Source: Macrothele yani (Eukaryota > Arthropoda > Arachnida > Araneae > Macrothelidae). Taken from it: a stretch of 64,000 nt of DNA. Both the position numbers and the translations under genes were made by a program. Below the pieces are notes generated by a model that saw only the letters and a program-made list of their open reading frames with translations, was not told the origin of the DNA and did not search any database. Below, piece after piece: positions 19,521-31,308 of this stretch. How positions within the stretch are numbered: the stretch's first letter is position 1; the number at the start of each line of letters is the position of its first letter. The DNA is taken from contig CM076999.1 of assembly GCA_039090855.1 (NCBI GenBank), forward strand, positions 118,481,072-118,545,071. Direction: 5' to 3'.

Positions 19521-22500
19521 ATCATCATCATCATCATTGTCAACCATTATCAATCCACTGCTGGACGAAGGTCTCCCCAAGTTTCCTCCACAACGGTCTG
19601 TCTTGTGCCAGTCTCCTCCATGTCACCCCTGCATACTTTCGAACTTCATCCACCCATCTCCCATGTGGTCGTCTTCTGGGTCTTTTCCTGTCCCTTGGAA
19701 TCCAATCTAAAATTTCGGCTGTCCATCGATGATCTGTCCTTCTGGCAGTATATCCAGCCCATTGCCATTTCAGGGATTTAACTCTGATCATGATGTCTTC
19801 CACTCTTGTCATTTTTCGGATCCACGAGTTCCTCTTCTTATCTCTCCTGGTTACACCAAGCATGCACCTCTAAATGCTGCTTTGAGTTGTCTGCAGCCTT
19901 TGTATGTCTCTTTTAGTTAAGGTCCACGTCTCTGCACCATACGTAAGCACTGGAAGGATGCATTGATCAAACACTTTTCTTTTAAGACATAATGGCATAT
20001 TGCTCTTGAAAATTATGCTGTTTCTTCCAAAAGCTCTCCAGGCAAGTTTTGTACGCCGATTAATTTCTTCACCAATGTGACCCTCACTTGATATCTGCTG
20101 TCCAAGATAAACATACGTGTCTGTTATCTCCAGCTTTTCTCCATCAATCGATAAATCTTCATTTCTTGTAAAAGCATTGAACATCACTTTTGTCTTCTGA
20201 AAGTTCATTTTAATCCCACTTCTTTACTCTTGTCAGCAAGTTCCTGGATCATACTCTGCAGCTCTGATGGGGTAGTTGCAAAAATGACTACGTCATCAGC
20301 AAAACGAAGGTGGGTTAGATAATCTCCATTAATCTTTATCCCCTTGTTTTCCCAGCTCAGCGACTGAAAAACACCCTCCAATGTGGCATTAAAGAGCTTC
20401 GGAGATATGGTGTCACCTTGTCTCACTCCCTTTCCAATTTTTACGTGTGTTGTATTTTCAAACAGCCTAATCTTTGCACTTGCATTTTCATAGATGTTAT
20501 TAATAATATTAATGTATGCATCTTCAATACCGCAGGTTTTCAGAGCCATTGTAACTGCTGATGGTTTCACCAAATCAAAGGCTTTTTCATAATCGATAAA
20601 AGCCATGCACAATGGAAGTTCATATTCCCTCGCTCTTTCAATTAGTTCTCTCAGCACGTGGATATGATCTATTGTGCTGTAGCCACTCCTGAATCCAGCT
20701 TGTTCTCTCGGTTGAGCCATGTCCAGTGTTACCTTCAAGCGGTGTGAAAGAACTTTAGTGAAGATTTTATAAACTACTGATAGGAGGCTGATAGGTCTGT
20801 AGTTTCCGAGATCCTCAATGTCACCTTTCTTATGTAGCAGGATCATTGTAGCGGTGTTCCAATCCTCAGGAATCTTTCCTTCATTAAGGCATCGAGTGAA
20901 AATTTGGGCGAGTACTGTTTCGATTTCTCCACTTGCTTCTTGTATGATGTCTACAGTAATTCCATCTTCTCCTGGAGCTTTTCCTCGCTTCATGTTCTTG
21001 ATTGCATGTGCAACTTCTGCTGGAAGGACTGGAGGAACTCTGGTACTGGTATCTTTCATGATGTCTGGAGTGCATATATCATCCCTTTCATATAATTTGG
21101 AGTAGAAATCTTTCACTCTTGTCAAAATTTCGCCTCTATTTCTTGTTACAGAACCATCTTCTTTTCTCAGTGCCATAATCTGTTTTCTTCCCTTACTGAG
21201 ATGTCCCTTTGCTATCTTTAGGCTTTGGTTGTTTTCAATTGCTTTCCTCACTAGTTCACAGTTGAATTTCCTTACGTCTTCAGTGATACTTTTTCTTACT
21301 GTCTTGCATAGCTCTATATATTCCACTTTAGAAGTCACATCTTCTTTAGTTGTCCTCATATCTCTTCTTTTTTGCATCAACATTTTGGTTTTTCCTGATA
21401 ATTTGTTCACCTGCAACTTGTTCTTAGACCCAGCTAATTTTGTTGCTGTTTCCATAAGAGCTTTGGTTACTTTTCTGTTAACTTCGGAGATGTCCACTTC
21501 TTCCGATGTTAGGCCTTCTAAAGCAGAGAACCTGTTCTTCAGTTCTAACTTGAAGGTATTATGGTGTTTTTTAAGGTTGGTTATGTCAATAGATTTTGTT
21601 TGTCTTATGAGCTTGCCACGTTCAAGTTTAGTGTTGAGGTGCATCTTACATCTCACCAATCTATGGTCACTACCTGTGTTGAACTTGTTTAGCACACTGC
21701 AGTCTTCTATGACGAATTTTTTGTTACACATAATAAAATCAATTTCACTTGTCGTCCCATTTGGATGTCTCCATGTCCATTTCCTGTGTGGCTTTTTCTT
21801 GAAGAAGGAGTTCAAGATGAAAAACCCTTCTGTTTCTGCAAACTCAACGAGAGTATTTCCACGCTGGTTTCTGTTGCCATGACCGAATTTACCTACTGAA
21901 GTTTCATTCTGTTGCCGTTGCCCTATTTTTGCATTGAAATCTCCCATAATTATTTTCAAGTGCTGCTTACCTTTATTATTTAGATGATAAATTTCCTCAT
22001 AAAATTCTTCAATTTCTTCTTCAGGATGACTTGTGGTGGGTGCATAAGTTTGAATAATCTGAGCCTGGTATCTTTTCGAGAGTTGGATAACAAGTCGTGC
22101 AGCTCTGTCAGAGGAACTTTCAACTTCTACAACTTTATCCTTCAGTTTCTTGTTTATTATAAATCCCACACCACTAGTTCTGCCAGTATCTGTCCCACGA
22201 TAGTAGAAGAGATGTCCACTTTTCAGTTCGATGAGATCTTCTCCTTTTCTCCTTACCTCACTTAGCCCCACGATGTCCCACTTGATCCTTTGTAGTTCCT
22301 CTTCCAATTCAAGAAGCCTTGAATCAGAAGATAGGGAGCGTCCATTGTAAGTAGCCAAGGTCAGCATCAGATGGCAGCCTAGTCCGGTCCTCCGGGGATT
22401 CTTAGCACCCTCTGCCTTCATGTCGCACTGGCCGCTGCCTTGGCCAGGTACATTCCAGCTGCCGGAGACTGAGGGCCAAGATTTAAGTTGTGGAATCATT

Positions 22501-22709
22501 TTGGAGGGGTTTGGCCATAACTCACCACGCTGGCCAAGCGGGTTGGTGAGTGTGGGATAGAATTTCCTCTAATCCCGATGGTATAGTTATACCGCTATGG
22601 GCGGTCGTCAGAGCCCCTTTAGTGGGAACAGGATGCACCACGAGAAGGCGGGGTTGACATTTGTCAAGGAGAGGCTGTGATGTTACGCATCACCTGACCT
22701 TACATCCCT
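19521..22709 (-). mobile_element. RTE-like LINE, copy 1 (minus strand), near full length
   Basis: A non-LTR retrotransposon of about 3.2 kb. Its 3' end is a short ATC/GAT repeat tail at 19521-19540, typical of RTE-group elements that end in simple repeats rather than poly-A. The 5' end extends to about 22709, some 190 bp further than in copy 2, so it includes more 5' untranslated sequence. It lies head to head with copy 2 across a short AT microsatellite. Confidence 0.9.
19540..22518 (-). pseudogene. LINE endonuclease-reverse transcriptase, broken (copy 1)
   Basis: The main frame, 764 codons from 22499 to 20205, contains an apurinic-type endonuclease domain and most of a reverse transcriptase. 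The endonuclease is about residues 47-282, with GDFNAKIG at 186 and GSDHR at 276. The reverse transcriptase starts near 500, with GEDGITVD, NYRPISLLS, FIDYEKAFD, GVRQGDTISP and the catalytic FADDVVIF at 733. A lost A after VGLK shifts the frame at 20205. The next piece (MNFQKTKVMFNAFTRNE) runs to a stop at 19870, where copy 2 is open. The final piece 19863-19540 is the C-terminal region ending QQWIDNG. One extra C near 22510 separates the family's start ATG (22518) from the main frame. It would have nicked DNA and reverse transcribed its own RNA. Confidence 0.9.
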
Positions 22710-22738
22710 ATATATATATATATGTATATATATATACA
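22710..22738. repeat. AT microsatellite between head-to-head LINEs
   Basis: tatatatatatatatgtatatatatatac separates the 5' ends of the two LINE copies. Confidence 0.95.
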
Positions 22739-25700
22739 CCAACCCGCTTGGCCAGCGTGGTGAGTTATGGCCAAACCCTCCAAAATGATTCCACAACTTA
22801 AATCTTGGCCCTCAGTCTCCGGCAGCTGGAATGTACCTGGCCAAGGCAGCGGCCAGTGCGACATGAAGGCAGAGGGTGCTAAGAATCCCCGGAGGACCGG
22901 ACTAGGCTGCCATCTGATGCTGACCTTGGCTACTTACAATGGACGCTCCTATCTTCTGATTCAAGGCTTCTTGAATTGGAAGAGGAACTACAAAGGATCA
23001 AGTGGGACATCGTGGGGCTAAGTGAGGTAAGGAGAAAAGGAGAAGATCTCATCGAACTGAAAAGTGGACATCTCTTCTACTATCGTGGGACAGATACTGG
23101 CAGAACTAGTGGTGTTGGATTTATAATAAACAAGAAACTGAAGGATAAAGTTGTAGAAGTTGAAAGTTCCTCTGACAGAGCTGCACGACTTGTTATCCAA
23201 CTCTCGAAAAGATACCAGGCTCAGATTATTCAAACTTATGCACCCACCACAAGTCATCCTGAAGAAGAAATTGAAGAATTTTATGAGGAAATTTGTCATC
23301 TAAATAATAAAGGTAAGCAGCACTTGAAAATAATTATGGGAGATTTCAATGCAAAAATAGGGCAACGGCAACAGAATGAAACTTCAGTAGGTAAATTCGG
23401 TCATGGCAACAGAAACCAGCGTGGAAATACTCTCGTTGAGTTTGCAGAGGCAGAAGGGTTTTTCATCTTGAAGTCCTTCTTCAAGAAAAAGCCACACAGG
23501 AAATGGACATGGAGACATCCAAATGGGACGACAAGTGAAATTGATTTTATTATGTGTAACAAAAAATTCGTCATAGAAGACTGCAGTGTGCTAAACAAGT
23601 TCAACACAGGTAGTGACCATAGATTGGTGAGATGTAAGATGCACCTCAACACTAAACTTGAACGTGGCAAGCTCATAAGACAAACAAAATCTATTGACAT
23701 AACCAACCTTAAAAAACACTATAATACCTTCAAGTTAGAACTGAAGAACAGGTTCTCTGCTTTAAAAGGCCTAACATCGGAAGAAGTGGACATCTCTGAA
23801 GTTAACAGAAAAGTAACCAAAGCCTCTTATGGAAACAACAACAAAATTAGCTGGGTCTAAGAACAAGTTGCATGTGAACAAATTATCAGGAAAACCAAAA
23901 TGTTGATGCAAAAAGAAGAGAGATGAGGACAACTAAAGAAGATGTGACTTCCAAAGTGGAATATATAGAGCTATGCAAGACAGTAAGAAAAAGTATCACT
24001 GAAGACGTAAGGAAATTCAACTGTGAACTAGTGAGGAAAGCAATTGAAAACAACCAAAGCCTAAAGATAGCAAAGGGACATCTCAGTAAGGGAAGAAAAC
24101 AGATTATGGCACTGAGAAAAGAAGATGGTTCTGTAACAAGAAATAGAGGCGAAATTTTGACAAGAGTGAAAGATTTCTACTCCAAATTATATGAAAGGGA
24201 TGATATATGCACTCCAGACATCATGAAAGATACCAGTACCAGAGTTCCTCCAGTCCTTCCAGCAGAAGTTGCACATGCAATCAAGAACATGAAGCGAGGA
24301 AAAGCTCCAGGAGAAGATGGAATTACTGTAGACATCATAAAAGAAGCAAGTGGAGAAATCGAAACAGTACTCGCCCAAATTTTCACTCGATGCCTTAATG
24401 AAGGAAAGATTCCTGAGGATTGGAACACCGCTACAATGATCCTGCTACATAAGAAAGGTGACATTGAGGATCTCGGAAACTACAGACCTATCAGCCTCCT
24501 ATCAGTAGTTTATAAAATCTTCACTAAAGTTCTTTCACACCGCTTGAAGGTAGCACTAGACATGGCTCAACCGAGAGAACAAGCTGGATTCAGGAGTGGC
24601 TACAGCACAATAGATCATATCCACGTGCTGAGAGAACTAATTGAAAGAGCGAGGGAATATGAACTTCCATTGTGCATGGCTTTTATCGATTATGAAAAAG
24701 CCTTTGATTCGGTGAAACCATCAGCAGTTACAATGGCTCTGAAACCTGCATGGTATTGAAGATGCATACATTAATATTATTAATAACATCTATGAAAAAT
24801 GCAAGTGCAAAGATTAGGCTGTTTGAAAATACAACACACGTAAAAATTGGAAAGGGAGTGAGACAAGGTGACACCATATCTCCGAAGCTCTTTAATGCCA
24901 CATTGGAGGGTGTTTTTCAGTCACTGAGCTGGGAAAACAAGGGGATAAAGATTAATGGAGATTATCTAACCCATCTTCGTTTTGCTGATGACGTAGTCAT
25001 TTTGCAACTACCCCATCAGAGCTGCAGAGTATGATCCAGGAACTTGCTGACAAGAGTAAAGAAGTGGGATTAAAAATGAACTTTCAGAAGACAAAAAGTG
25101 ATGTTCAATGCTTTTACAAGAAATGAAGATTTATCGATTGATGGAGAAAAGCTGGAGATAACAGACACGTACGTTTATCTTGGACAGCAGATATCAAGTG
25201 AGGGTCACATTGATGAAGAAATTAATCGGCGTACAAAACTTGCCTGGAGAGCTTTTGGAAGAAACAGCATAATTTTCAAGAGCAATATGCCATTATGTCT
25301 TAAAAGAAAAGTGTTTGATCAATGCATCCTTCCAGTGCTTACGTATGGTGCAGAGACGTGGACCTTAACTAAAAGAGACATACAAAGGCTGCAGACAACT
25401 CAAAGAAGCATGGAAAGGTGCATGCTTGGTGTAACCAGGAGAGATAAAAGAGGAACTCGTGGATCCGAAAAATGACAAGAGTGGAAGACATCATGATCAG
25501 AGTTAAATCCCTGAAATGGCAATGGGCTGGACATACTGCCAGAAGGACAGATCATCGATGGACAGCCGAAATTTTAGATTGGATTCCAAGGGACAGGAAA
25601 AGACCCAGAAGAAGACCACATAGGAGATGGGTGGATGAAATTCGAAAGTATGCAGGGGTGACATGGAGGAGACTGGCACAAGACAGACCGTTGTGGAGGA

Positions 25701-25764
25701 AACTTGGGGAGACCTTCGTCCAGCAGTGGATTGATAATGGTTGACAATGATGATGATGATGATA
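22739..25764 (+). mobile_element. RTE-like LINE, copy 2 (plus strand), 5' truncated
   Basis: It starts at accaacccgcttggccagcg (22739), a point internal to copy 1, so it lacks about 190 bp of 5' untranslated sequence. It ends with a (GAT)n tail at 25745-25764. By eye it is some 97-98% identical to copy 1, in inverted orientation. Confidence 0.9.
22767..25744 (+). pseudogene. LINE endonuclease-reverse transcriptase, broken (copy 2)
   Basis: The start is ATG 22767 (MAKPSKMIPQLKSWPS). The frame breaks at least five times. A C is lost near 22948 and a C gained near 23822, with further shifts near 23905, 24750 and 25015 and an extra A near 25099. Open pieces are 22767-23021, 22976-23860, 23923-24759, 24750-25034, 25098-25475 and 25472-25744. 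The endonuclease motifs GDFNAKIG and GSDHR and the reverse-transcriptase FADDVVI are all present. Most differences from copy 1 are single-base indels in short homopolymers. Where one copy is broken the other is usually open, so the parental gene was intact. Confidence 0.9.
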
Positions 25765-25779
25765 TATATAGTTAATACA

Positions 25780-27282
25780 TTTTACAGAGTTTGCGTCTTG
25801 CATTAATGTAGGATGCTGGAGGGTTAGTAGTGATATTATTTAAGTGAAATAGATATATTGAATACTTTGCTTAAATGAAGGAAAAAGCACACGCTTTATT
25901 GTGGCTGGCTGTAGTTGGAGGCTGGCTATGGAGAAAGAAGCAGTCGTGCATAGTGTGAGACGAATGGCAGACTTTGCTGGAGAGACTGAACATGAGAGAG
26001 AAGAGAGGCTGTAATATCAGGCAAGCTGAGTAGGTGTGACGGATGTCGGCTGGCGTTCAGCAGTAGAACAAGTCTGGATATTTTACAGAGTTTACGTCTT
26101 GCATTAATGTAGGATGCTGGAGGGTTAGTGGTGATATTATTTAAGGTAAATAGATATATTGAATACTTTGCTTAAATGAAGAAAAAGCACACGCTTTATT
26201 GTGGCTGGCTGTAGTTGGGGGCTGGCTATGGAGAAAGAAGCAGTCGTGCATAGTGTGAGACGAATGGCAGACTTCGCTGGAGAGACTGAACATGAGAGAG
26301 AAGAGAGGCTGTAATATCAGGCAAGCTGAGTAGGTGTGACGGATGTCGGCTGGCGTTGAGCAGTAGAACAAGTCTGGACATTTTACAGAGTTTGCGTCTT
26401 GCATTAATGTAGGATGCTGGAGGGTTAGTGGTGATATTATTTAAGTGAAATAGATATATTGAATACTTTGCTTAAATGAAGGAAAAAGCACACGCTTTAT
26501 TGTGGCTGGCTGTAGTTGGGGGCTGGCTATGGAGAAAGAAGCAGTCGTGCATAGTGTGAGACGAATGGCAGACTTCGCTGGAGAGACTGAACATGAGAGA
26601 GAAGGGAGGCTGTAATATCAGGCAAGCTGAGTAGGTGTGACGGATGTCGGCTGGCGTTGAGCAGTAGAACAAGTCTGGACATTTTACAGAGTTTGCGTCT
26701 TGCATTAATGTAGGATGCTGGAGGGTTAGTGGTGATATTATTAAAGGGAAATAGATATATTGAATACTTTGCTTAAATGAAGAAAAAAGCACACGCTTTA
26801 TTGTGGCTGGCTGTAGTTGGAGGCTGGCTATGGAGAAAGAAGCAGTCGTGCATAGTGTGAGACGAATGGCAGACTTTGCTGGAGAGACTGAACATGAGAG
26901 AGAAGGAGAGGCTGTAATATCAGGCAAGCTGAGTAGGTGTGACGGATGTCGGCTGGCGTTGAGCAGTAGAACAAGTCTGGACATTTTACAGAGTTTGCGT
27001 CTTGCATTAATGTAGGATGCTGGAGGGTTAGTGGTGATATTATTAAAGGGAAATAGATATATTGAATACTTTGCTTAAATGAAGAAAAAGCACACGCTTT
27101 ATTGTGGCTGGCTGTAGTTGGAGGCTGGCTATGGAGAAAGAAGCAGTCGTGCATAGTGTGAGACGAATGGCAGACTTTGCTGGAGAGACTGAACATGAGA
27201 GAGAAGAGAGGCTGTAATATCAGGCAAGCTAAGTAGGTGTGACGGATGTCGGCTGGCGTTGAGCAGTAGAACAAGTCTGGAC
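25780..27282. repeat. 301-bp tandem repeat, five units
   Basis: Units start at 25780, 26081, 26381, 26682 and 26984, with periods of 300-302 bp, and the last unit ends at 27282. Units are about 97% identical and differ by single bases and 1-bp indels (for example aagagagg, aagggagg, aaggagagg). The first unit starts 16 bp after the LINE tail. On the minus strand each unit contains AATAAAG (a possible polyadenylation hexamer) and a short open frame (PADIRHTYSACLILQP). Because 301 is not a multiple of three, the frame changes in each unit. Confidence 0.95.
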
Positions 27283-27717
27283 TTGCAAGGTTTTCAAAAC
27301 AATGTAATTTGATAGGCGGCGGAAGGCGACAATACAAGTGCAGCCAGTGAACATCTATTGCTTTAAGGGAGGAGATAGAATTGTGAGCTTTCATCCAGGG
27401 GATAGCAAGATCTGAGTTTGGGATCTGAGAAATTGGCATCGTAGAATTACAATTCGTGACGAAGTAACGATAGAGTAATTTCGAGGTTACGGCATGCAGC
27501 AGCTTTTGACGATCGTTTAGGGAGATAACAAAGGGAAGGAGAAGCCAAGTTGAAGGTCGATGTATAAGTCCAGTTCTGTTCACCAGGATCGGAAAGAGTC
27601 TGAGCATGGAGCATAGGGTTCGCTCGATTTTCGGATGTTTGTTGAAGTGGAAGGGAAATTTCGGGAAGGGATTTCCATGTTCGGGAGAATGGAGCTGTAT
27701 GGATGTTCTACGTTACA
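26828..27717 (-). CDS. Hypothetical open frame running into the tandem array; possible terminal exon
   Basis: On the minus strand a frame is open from just after a TAA near 27722 to 26828. Its unique part (27717-27283) reads like a protein: ERTLCSMLRLFPILVNRTGL, PSTWLLLPFVISLNDRQKLL, then SSLKAIDVHWLHLYCRLPPP. The last segment is faintly like the end of a SOCS box (basic-Leu-Pro-Pro-x-hydrophobic), but too weakly to name. An AG at 27718-27719 could be a splice acceptor. From 27282 the frame enters the 301-bp repeats, where coding is unlikely. It could also be an old transposon remnant. Confidence 0.22.
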
Positions 27718-28928
27718 ATAAGTAGAAATATTTTCGAAATTTGACGTGTTTCTTCGATGACGAAGTTTCGCTGAAAATTCACCCGAATAAAGTTTATGTA
27801 ATTATCTTCGTTTTCCTCGGTAATGAATAAACGCCGTTCGCCTTGTCTGAATTATGAACAGAATCACGCAACACACCACTGGTTGCTGGAGTAAAAATAT
27901 ATATATTTTTTTTTTTTTTTTTGGTGTTTCCGTAAGCAGTCGCTCCAAATAATAAATGCGAGTAAATAAACGAGGAATAACAAAGACACTCAATTCTCAC
28001 GAAAGCTGTTGTTGTTTACAGGTAAATCAACCACCGGCTGTCAGAAAGCTACCACTCAGCTAGACGAAGATTTTAATACGAAATCTTCAATTAAAATGAA
28101 AACAAAAGATACATAAATCATTCAGCCTTCTGCTTAGCAAATTGTAAAAACAACAACAACCAAAAACAGCTCTGAGCTTGCACGCGACTGGACAGCAGTA
28201 CTAAAAGAAGGTCAATTTACCAGCGGAACGTTCCCACTATTGCAGAAAGGGATATGGGGGGGGGGGGGGGGCACTAAACGGTAGATGAAGTGTTCTGTAA
28301 AAGCACGCTTCGTTTTTGTGATTCATAATATGGTTGCTCTTACAGTACGTAAAAACAACATGTAAAGCAATAACATTTCAGGGTTCTCTGAAAATGCGCG
28401 GTTCAGTTTCTCTGAAAATGCATGATTTCCTTTTGCTTGGTCACTTCTTGCTAAATCGACAGACAAAAAAGCAAAGATATTTCCTTTTATTTGCAAATTT
28501 TTTTAAAATCGGAACTTCAACTGTACATCGCCGTATTTCTCTCCCAGTAAAGTAAGCATACAGCAGCATTTCTGAACATTAATTTCGCTTAAAAAAAAAC
28601 AAACAAAAAAACCCTCTGATTCTTGATATAAAAAGAAGTGACTCGGGAAAACACACCTTTTACGCGAAATTAAAATTAAAAAAATAATTGCATAGTGCAG
28701 TCTGCCGTGAAAACAATTCTACAAGTCACGGAAATTTCTCAGATTAAATAACGGACAGACAAAGCATCGTTTGAAATTTAATTTCACTTTTAAGAGGGGA
28801 AAGAAGCAAAAATGCTTACTGTACTGATTCATTTTGAAGAAGAGACTGTTAGAAATAGGAAAACATGCATTTCATTAGGAAACATCTTAAAAAAAATATG
28901 ATGTTACTCTTTTTCATAGCTACATATA
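27718..28928. other. Unassigned non-coding stretch
   Basis: No gene or dispersed repeat recognised. Homopolymer runs include T18 at about 27906-27923 and G14 at about 28257-28270. Confidence 0.4.
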
Positions 28929-29180
28929 CACTGAGTGGCCACTTTATTATTACCACTTGACAGTTTTAAGCAAATGAGTTGTAGCTGAGCGCTGTTGCCA
29001 CCAGAGGGCGAGGCTAGTATAAAAAGTGAAACCTTAGTGCGTGCGACAGTAGTAGTGCTTTCGCAAGCACTTCCACAAGTGCTTTCGCAAGCAAAAACGG
29101 AAAATTTTGAAAAGCGATTAAAGACAATGCATTCAGAGCAAGCAAAAAGTTGAAGGCGGCATTTTAGTAGCACTTGTATC
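28929..29180 (+). mobile_element. Relic of a Tc1-type element (5' end)
   Basis: TA followed by CACTGAGTGGCCACTTTATT at 28929 is a typical Tc1 terminal repeat. A TATA-like tataaaaag follows at about 29019. No transposase or partner repeat is found before 29180, so only the 5' end remains. A diverged version of the same terminus is at about 46000. Confidence 0.55.
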
Positions 29181-29186
29181 TTACAC

Positions 29187-29401
29187 CAGTGGCGTAACTA
29201 TTCAAATCCGTGCATGTGCACAGTGTATCCAGGTCGAGGGGGTGAAAATTGCAGGAATTTCTTCCTAGCGGGTAGTGAAAAGCATTAAAAATTCGTTCTT
29301 TCAGCGTTTCATAAAAAAAAAAAAAAAAAACTGCCATCAACCTTGCCCCAATAAAAAATAATGCTCGCCCATCCAGATTTCGAAGTCTAGCGACGTCCCT
29401 G
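29187..29401. mobile_element. Possible short inverted-repeat element (MITE)
   Basis: The left end CAGTGGCGTAACTATTC and the right end read inward CAGGGACGTCGCTAGAC agree at about 12 of 17 positions and enclose 215 bp without coding capacity. No target duplication is clear, so this is tentative. Confidence 0.35.
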
Positions 29402-30186
29402 GGAAAGGGGGTCTATAGTGGGTGAAAGGAATGAGGAAATAAGAAATGATTTTCTGGTTTCGGTTCTTTTGGGAACTTGTTTTTTACCTTTAGTCAAAAT
29501 AATGACGAATTTTACAAATCCAGCCATTTCTTACACATTGGCAGCAAATTACGATGTAAAATAGAAACATTTACGACAAAATGACGCGATTGGGCCAGCG
29601 AAAAATGTCCTTCGTTAATATTTATAAAATATTCCTCGGTTAATATTTATAAAATACTGACAGGAAACCTGTAAAATTCTGTGAAAAACACGGAACAGTC
29701 AGGTGTGAAAGAAGTAACATGCCTTTTTATTGCTTTACTGTGCACAGTTCCCATCATTTACTGGCAAGCAGTTGTGTTTATACGTTCGACTGAAAAGCGA
29801 CGACAAAAATCACTCTCGTTAACAACCACTTGCAGAAAGACCGCATGCAAATTCCTGCCAGAATGGCGCACATAGCATTTAAGGATGGGAACGATATGAT
29901 TGATTTCCACCTGTTTTGACAATCCGCCCAATCTGTATTCCGGGCTTGCTATCCTACTAATTGTAGAGCGATATCGATCTCAAATAGCGAAACAACAAAC
30001 GACACGACCACCACTAGGCCGTCGGATCAACTGAATAATTTTCCAGTTCTAACAACAGTGAAGCAGTTTTTTTTACAGTAGTGATGGCGTAAATCATTCC
30101 TTCTAAGAGTTCGTTCATGAATGATTATTCAATTTCCACCGCTCCCTGCTGTCTCTCTACACTCACTGAGTAAATCATTCCTCGCA
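29402..30186. other. Unassigned non-coding stretch
   Basis: Nothing recognised, apart from a direct repeat of ttaatatttataaaat at about 29610-29660. The last bases lead into the left SINE target duplication at 30187. Confidence 0.4.
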
Positions 30187-30198
30187 GGGCCCGTCTTT

Positions 30199-30419
30199 TT
30201 TTTTTTTTTTTTTTTTGAGATTTAACGACCACCGTGAGCAACTCAATGGGCTATAAGCAGTCGCCCGTCCCTAATTTAGAGTCACTGGTTCCAGGGAAGG
30301 GAGAGAGCCAGTGCCGTAAGACAAACACAACATCCATGCCTCACCGGGATTCGAACCCGGACCCCTTCCGACGAATGATCAGAGGCCAACGCCTTAGACC
30401 ACTGCGCCACCGGGGCGGC
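30199..30419 (-). mobile_element. tRNA-derived SINE, copy 2
   Basis: Minus-strand SINE nearly identical to copy 1, with an A box (TGGCGCAGTGG), a perfect B box (GGTTCGAATCC) and a poly-T/poly-A tail at about 30196-30216. Perfect direct repeats gggcccgtcttt at 30187-30198 and 30420-30431 flank it. It sits 16 bp from the left end of X1. Confidence 0.93.
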
Positions 30420-31308
30420 GGGCCCGTCTTTACTACACTGTAAAAAGAAATTATGAAATTCATTAGCTAGTTTCCGTGATTTGTTTCGCCAATTAACGAA
30501 GCATATTTCCAATACAACCTTTTCGGGGAAACGGATGAAAAAAACCAACCGAATTTCAAGAATTTTTCTTACGCCAGGAAATTCTGAATTACCAGAAAAC
30601 TTTCCGCAAGAAACCTTTTTGAGGGAAGTTTTCAATCTTAATGTTTCGAATTCTGTTCTTACTTTTTCCGCATCCATATGGCGAAAAATTTCCGGTAATT
30701 GGAGCAGAGCGATTCGCAGGAATACTTCAGGGCTGATTAACTATTAAATTTCAATCGTCTGTCGGAGATCTGATTTTGAAGTTGTCTAGCGAGATCGGAT
30801 ATTGTCCATAGCATATCGCATGAAATTTCGATTATTGTGGCACCGGATATTCCTTCTCCTCTCCCTCATTTTGTGCACCAGCAATCGACACTAATTTTCT
30901 GAAATTCACGAGCGGCTTTCCGTGATTTCTTTCGTGAATTAACGAAGCATATTTCTGATACAACTTTTTCCGTGATATAACGAAAAAAAAAACCCCTCTG
31001 AATTTCACGGATTTTTCGCACTTCAGAAAAATTCTGAATTTTCATAAACATTTCCGCAGATTCATTATCACATTGATGGTAAATTACAGTTTTCAAGATG
31101 TGTTAACAGAAAATTCTGAATTTCCAAAAACCTTTTTCCTTACTTATATTAACGGAAAAATTTCGTTCTTACTTTTTCCGTATCCATATGACGAAAAATT
31201 TTCTGTAATAGGAGAGATTCAAGAGAATATTTGAGAGTTTGACTGATAAATTTCAATAATCTGTCGAAGTATTTGATTTTGAAGTTCTGTAGCAAGATCG
31301 GATATATA

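Noticed and set aside
20818..22265. Open frames of 93-217 codons antisense to LINE copy 1
   Set aside because: Shadow frames of the reverse-transcriptase gene; the same frames appear antisense to copy 2.
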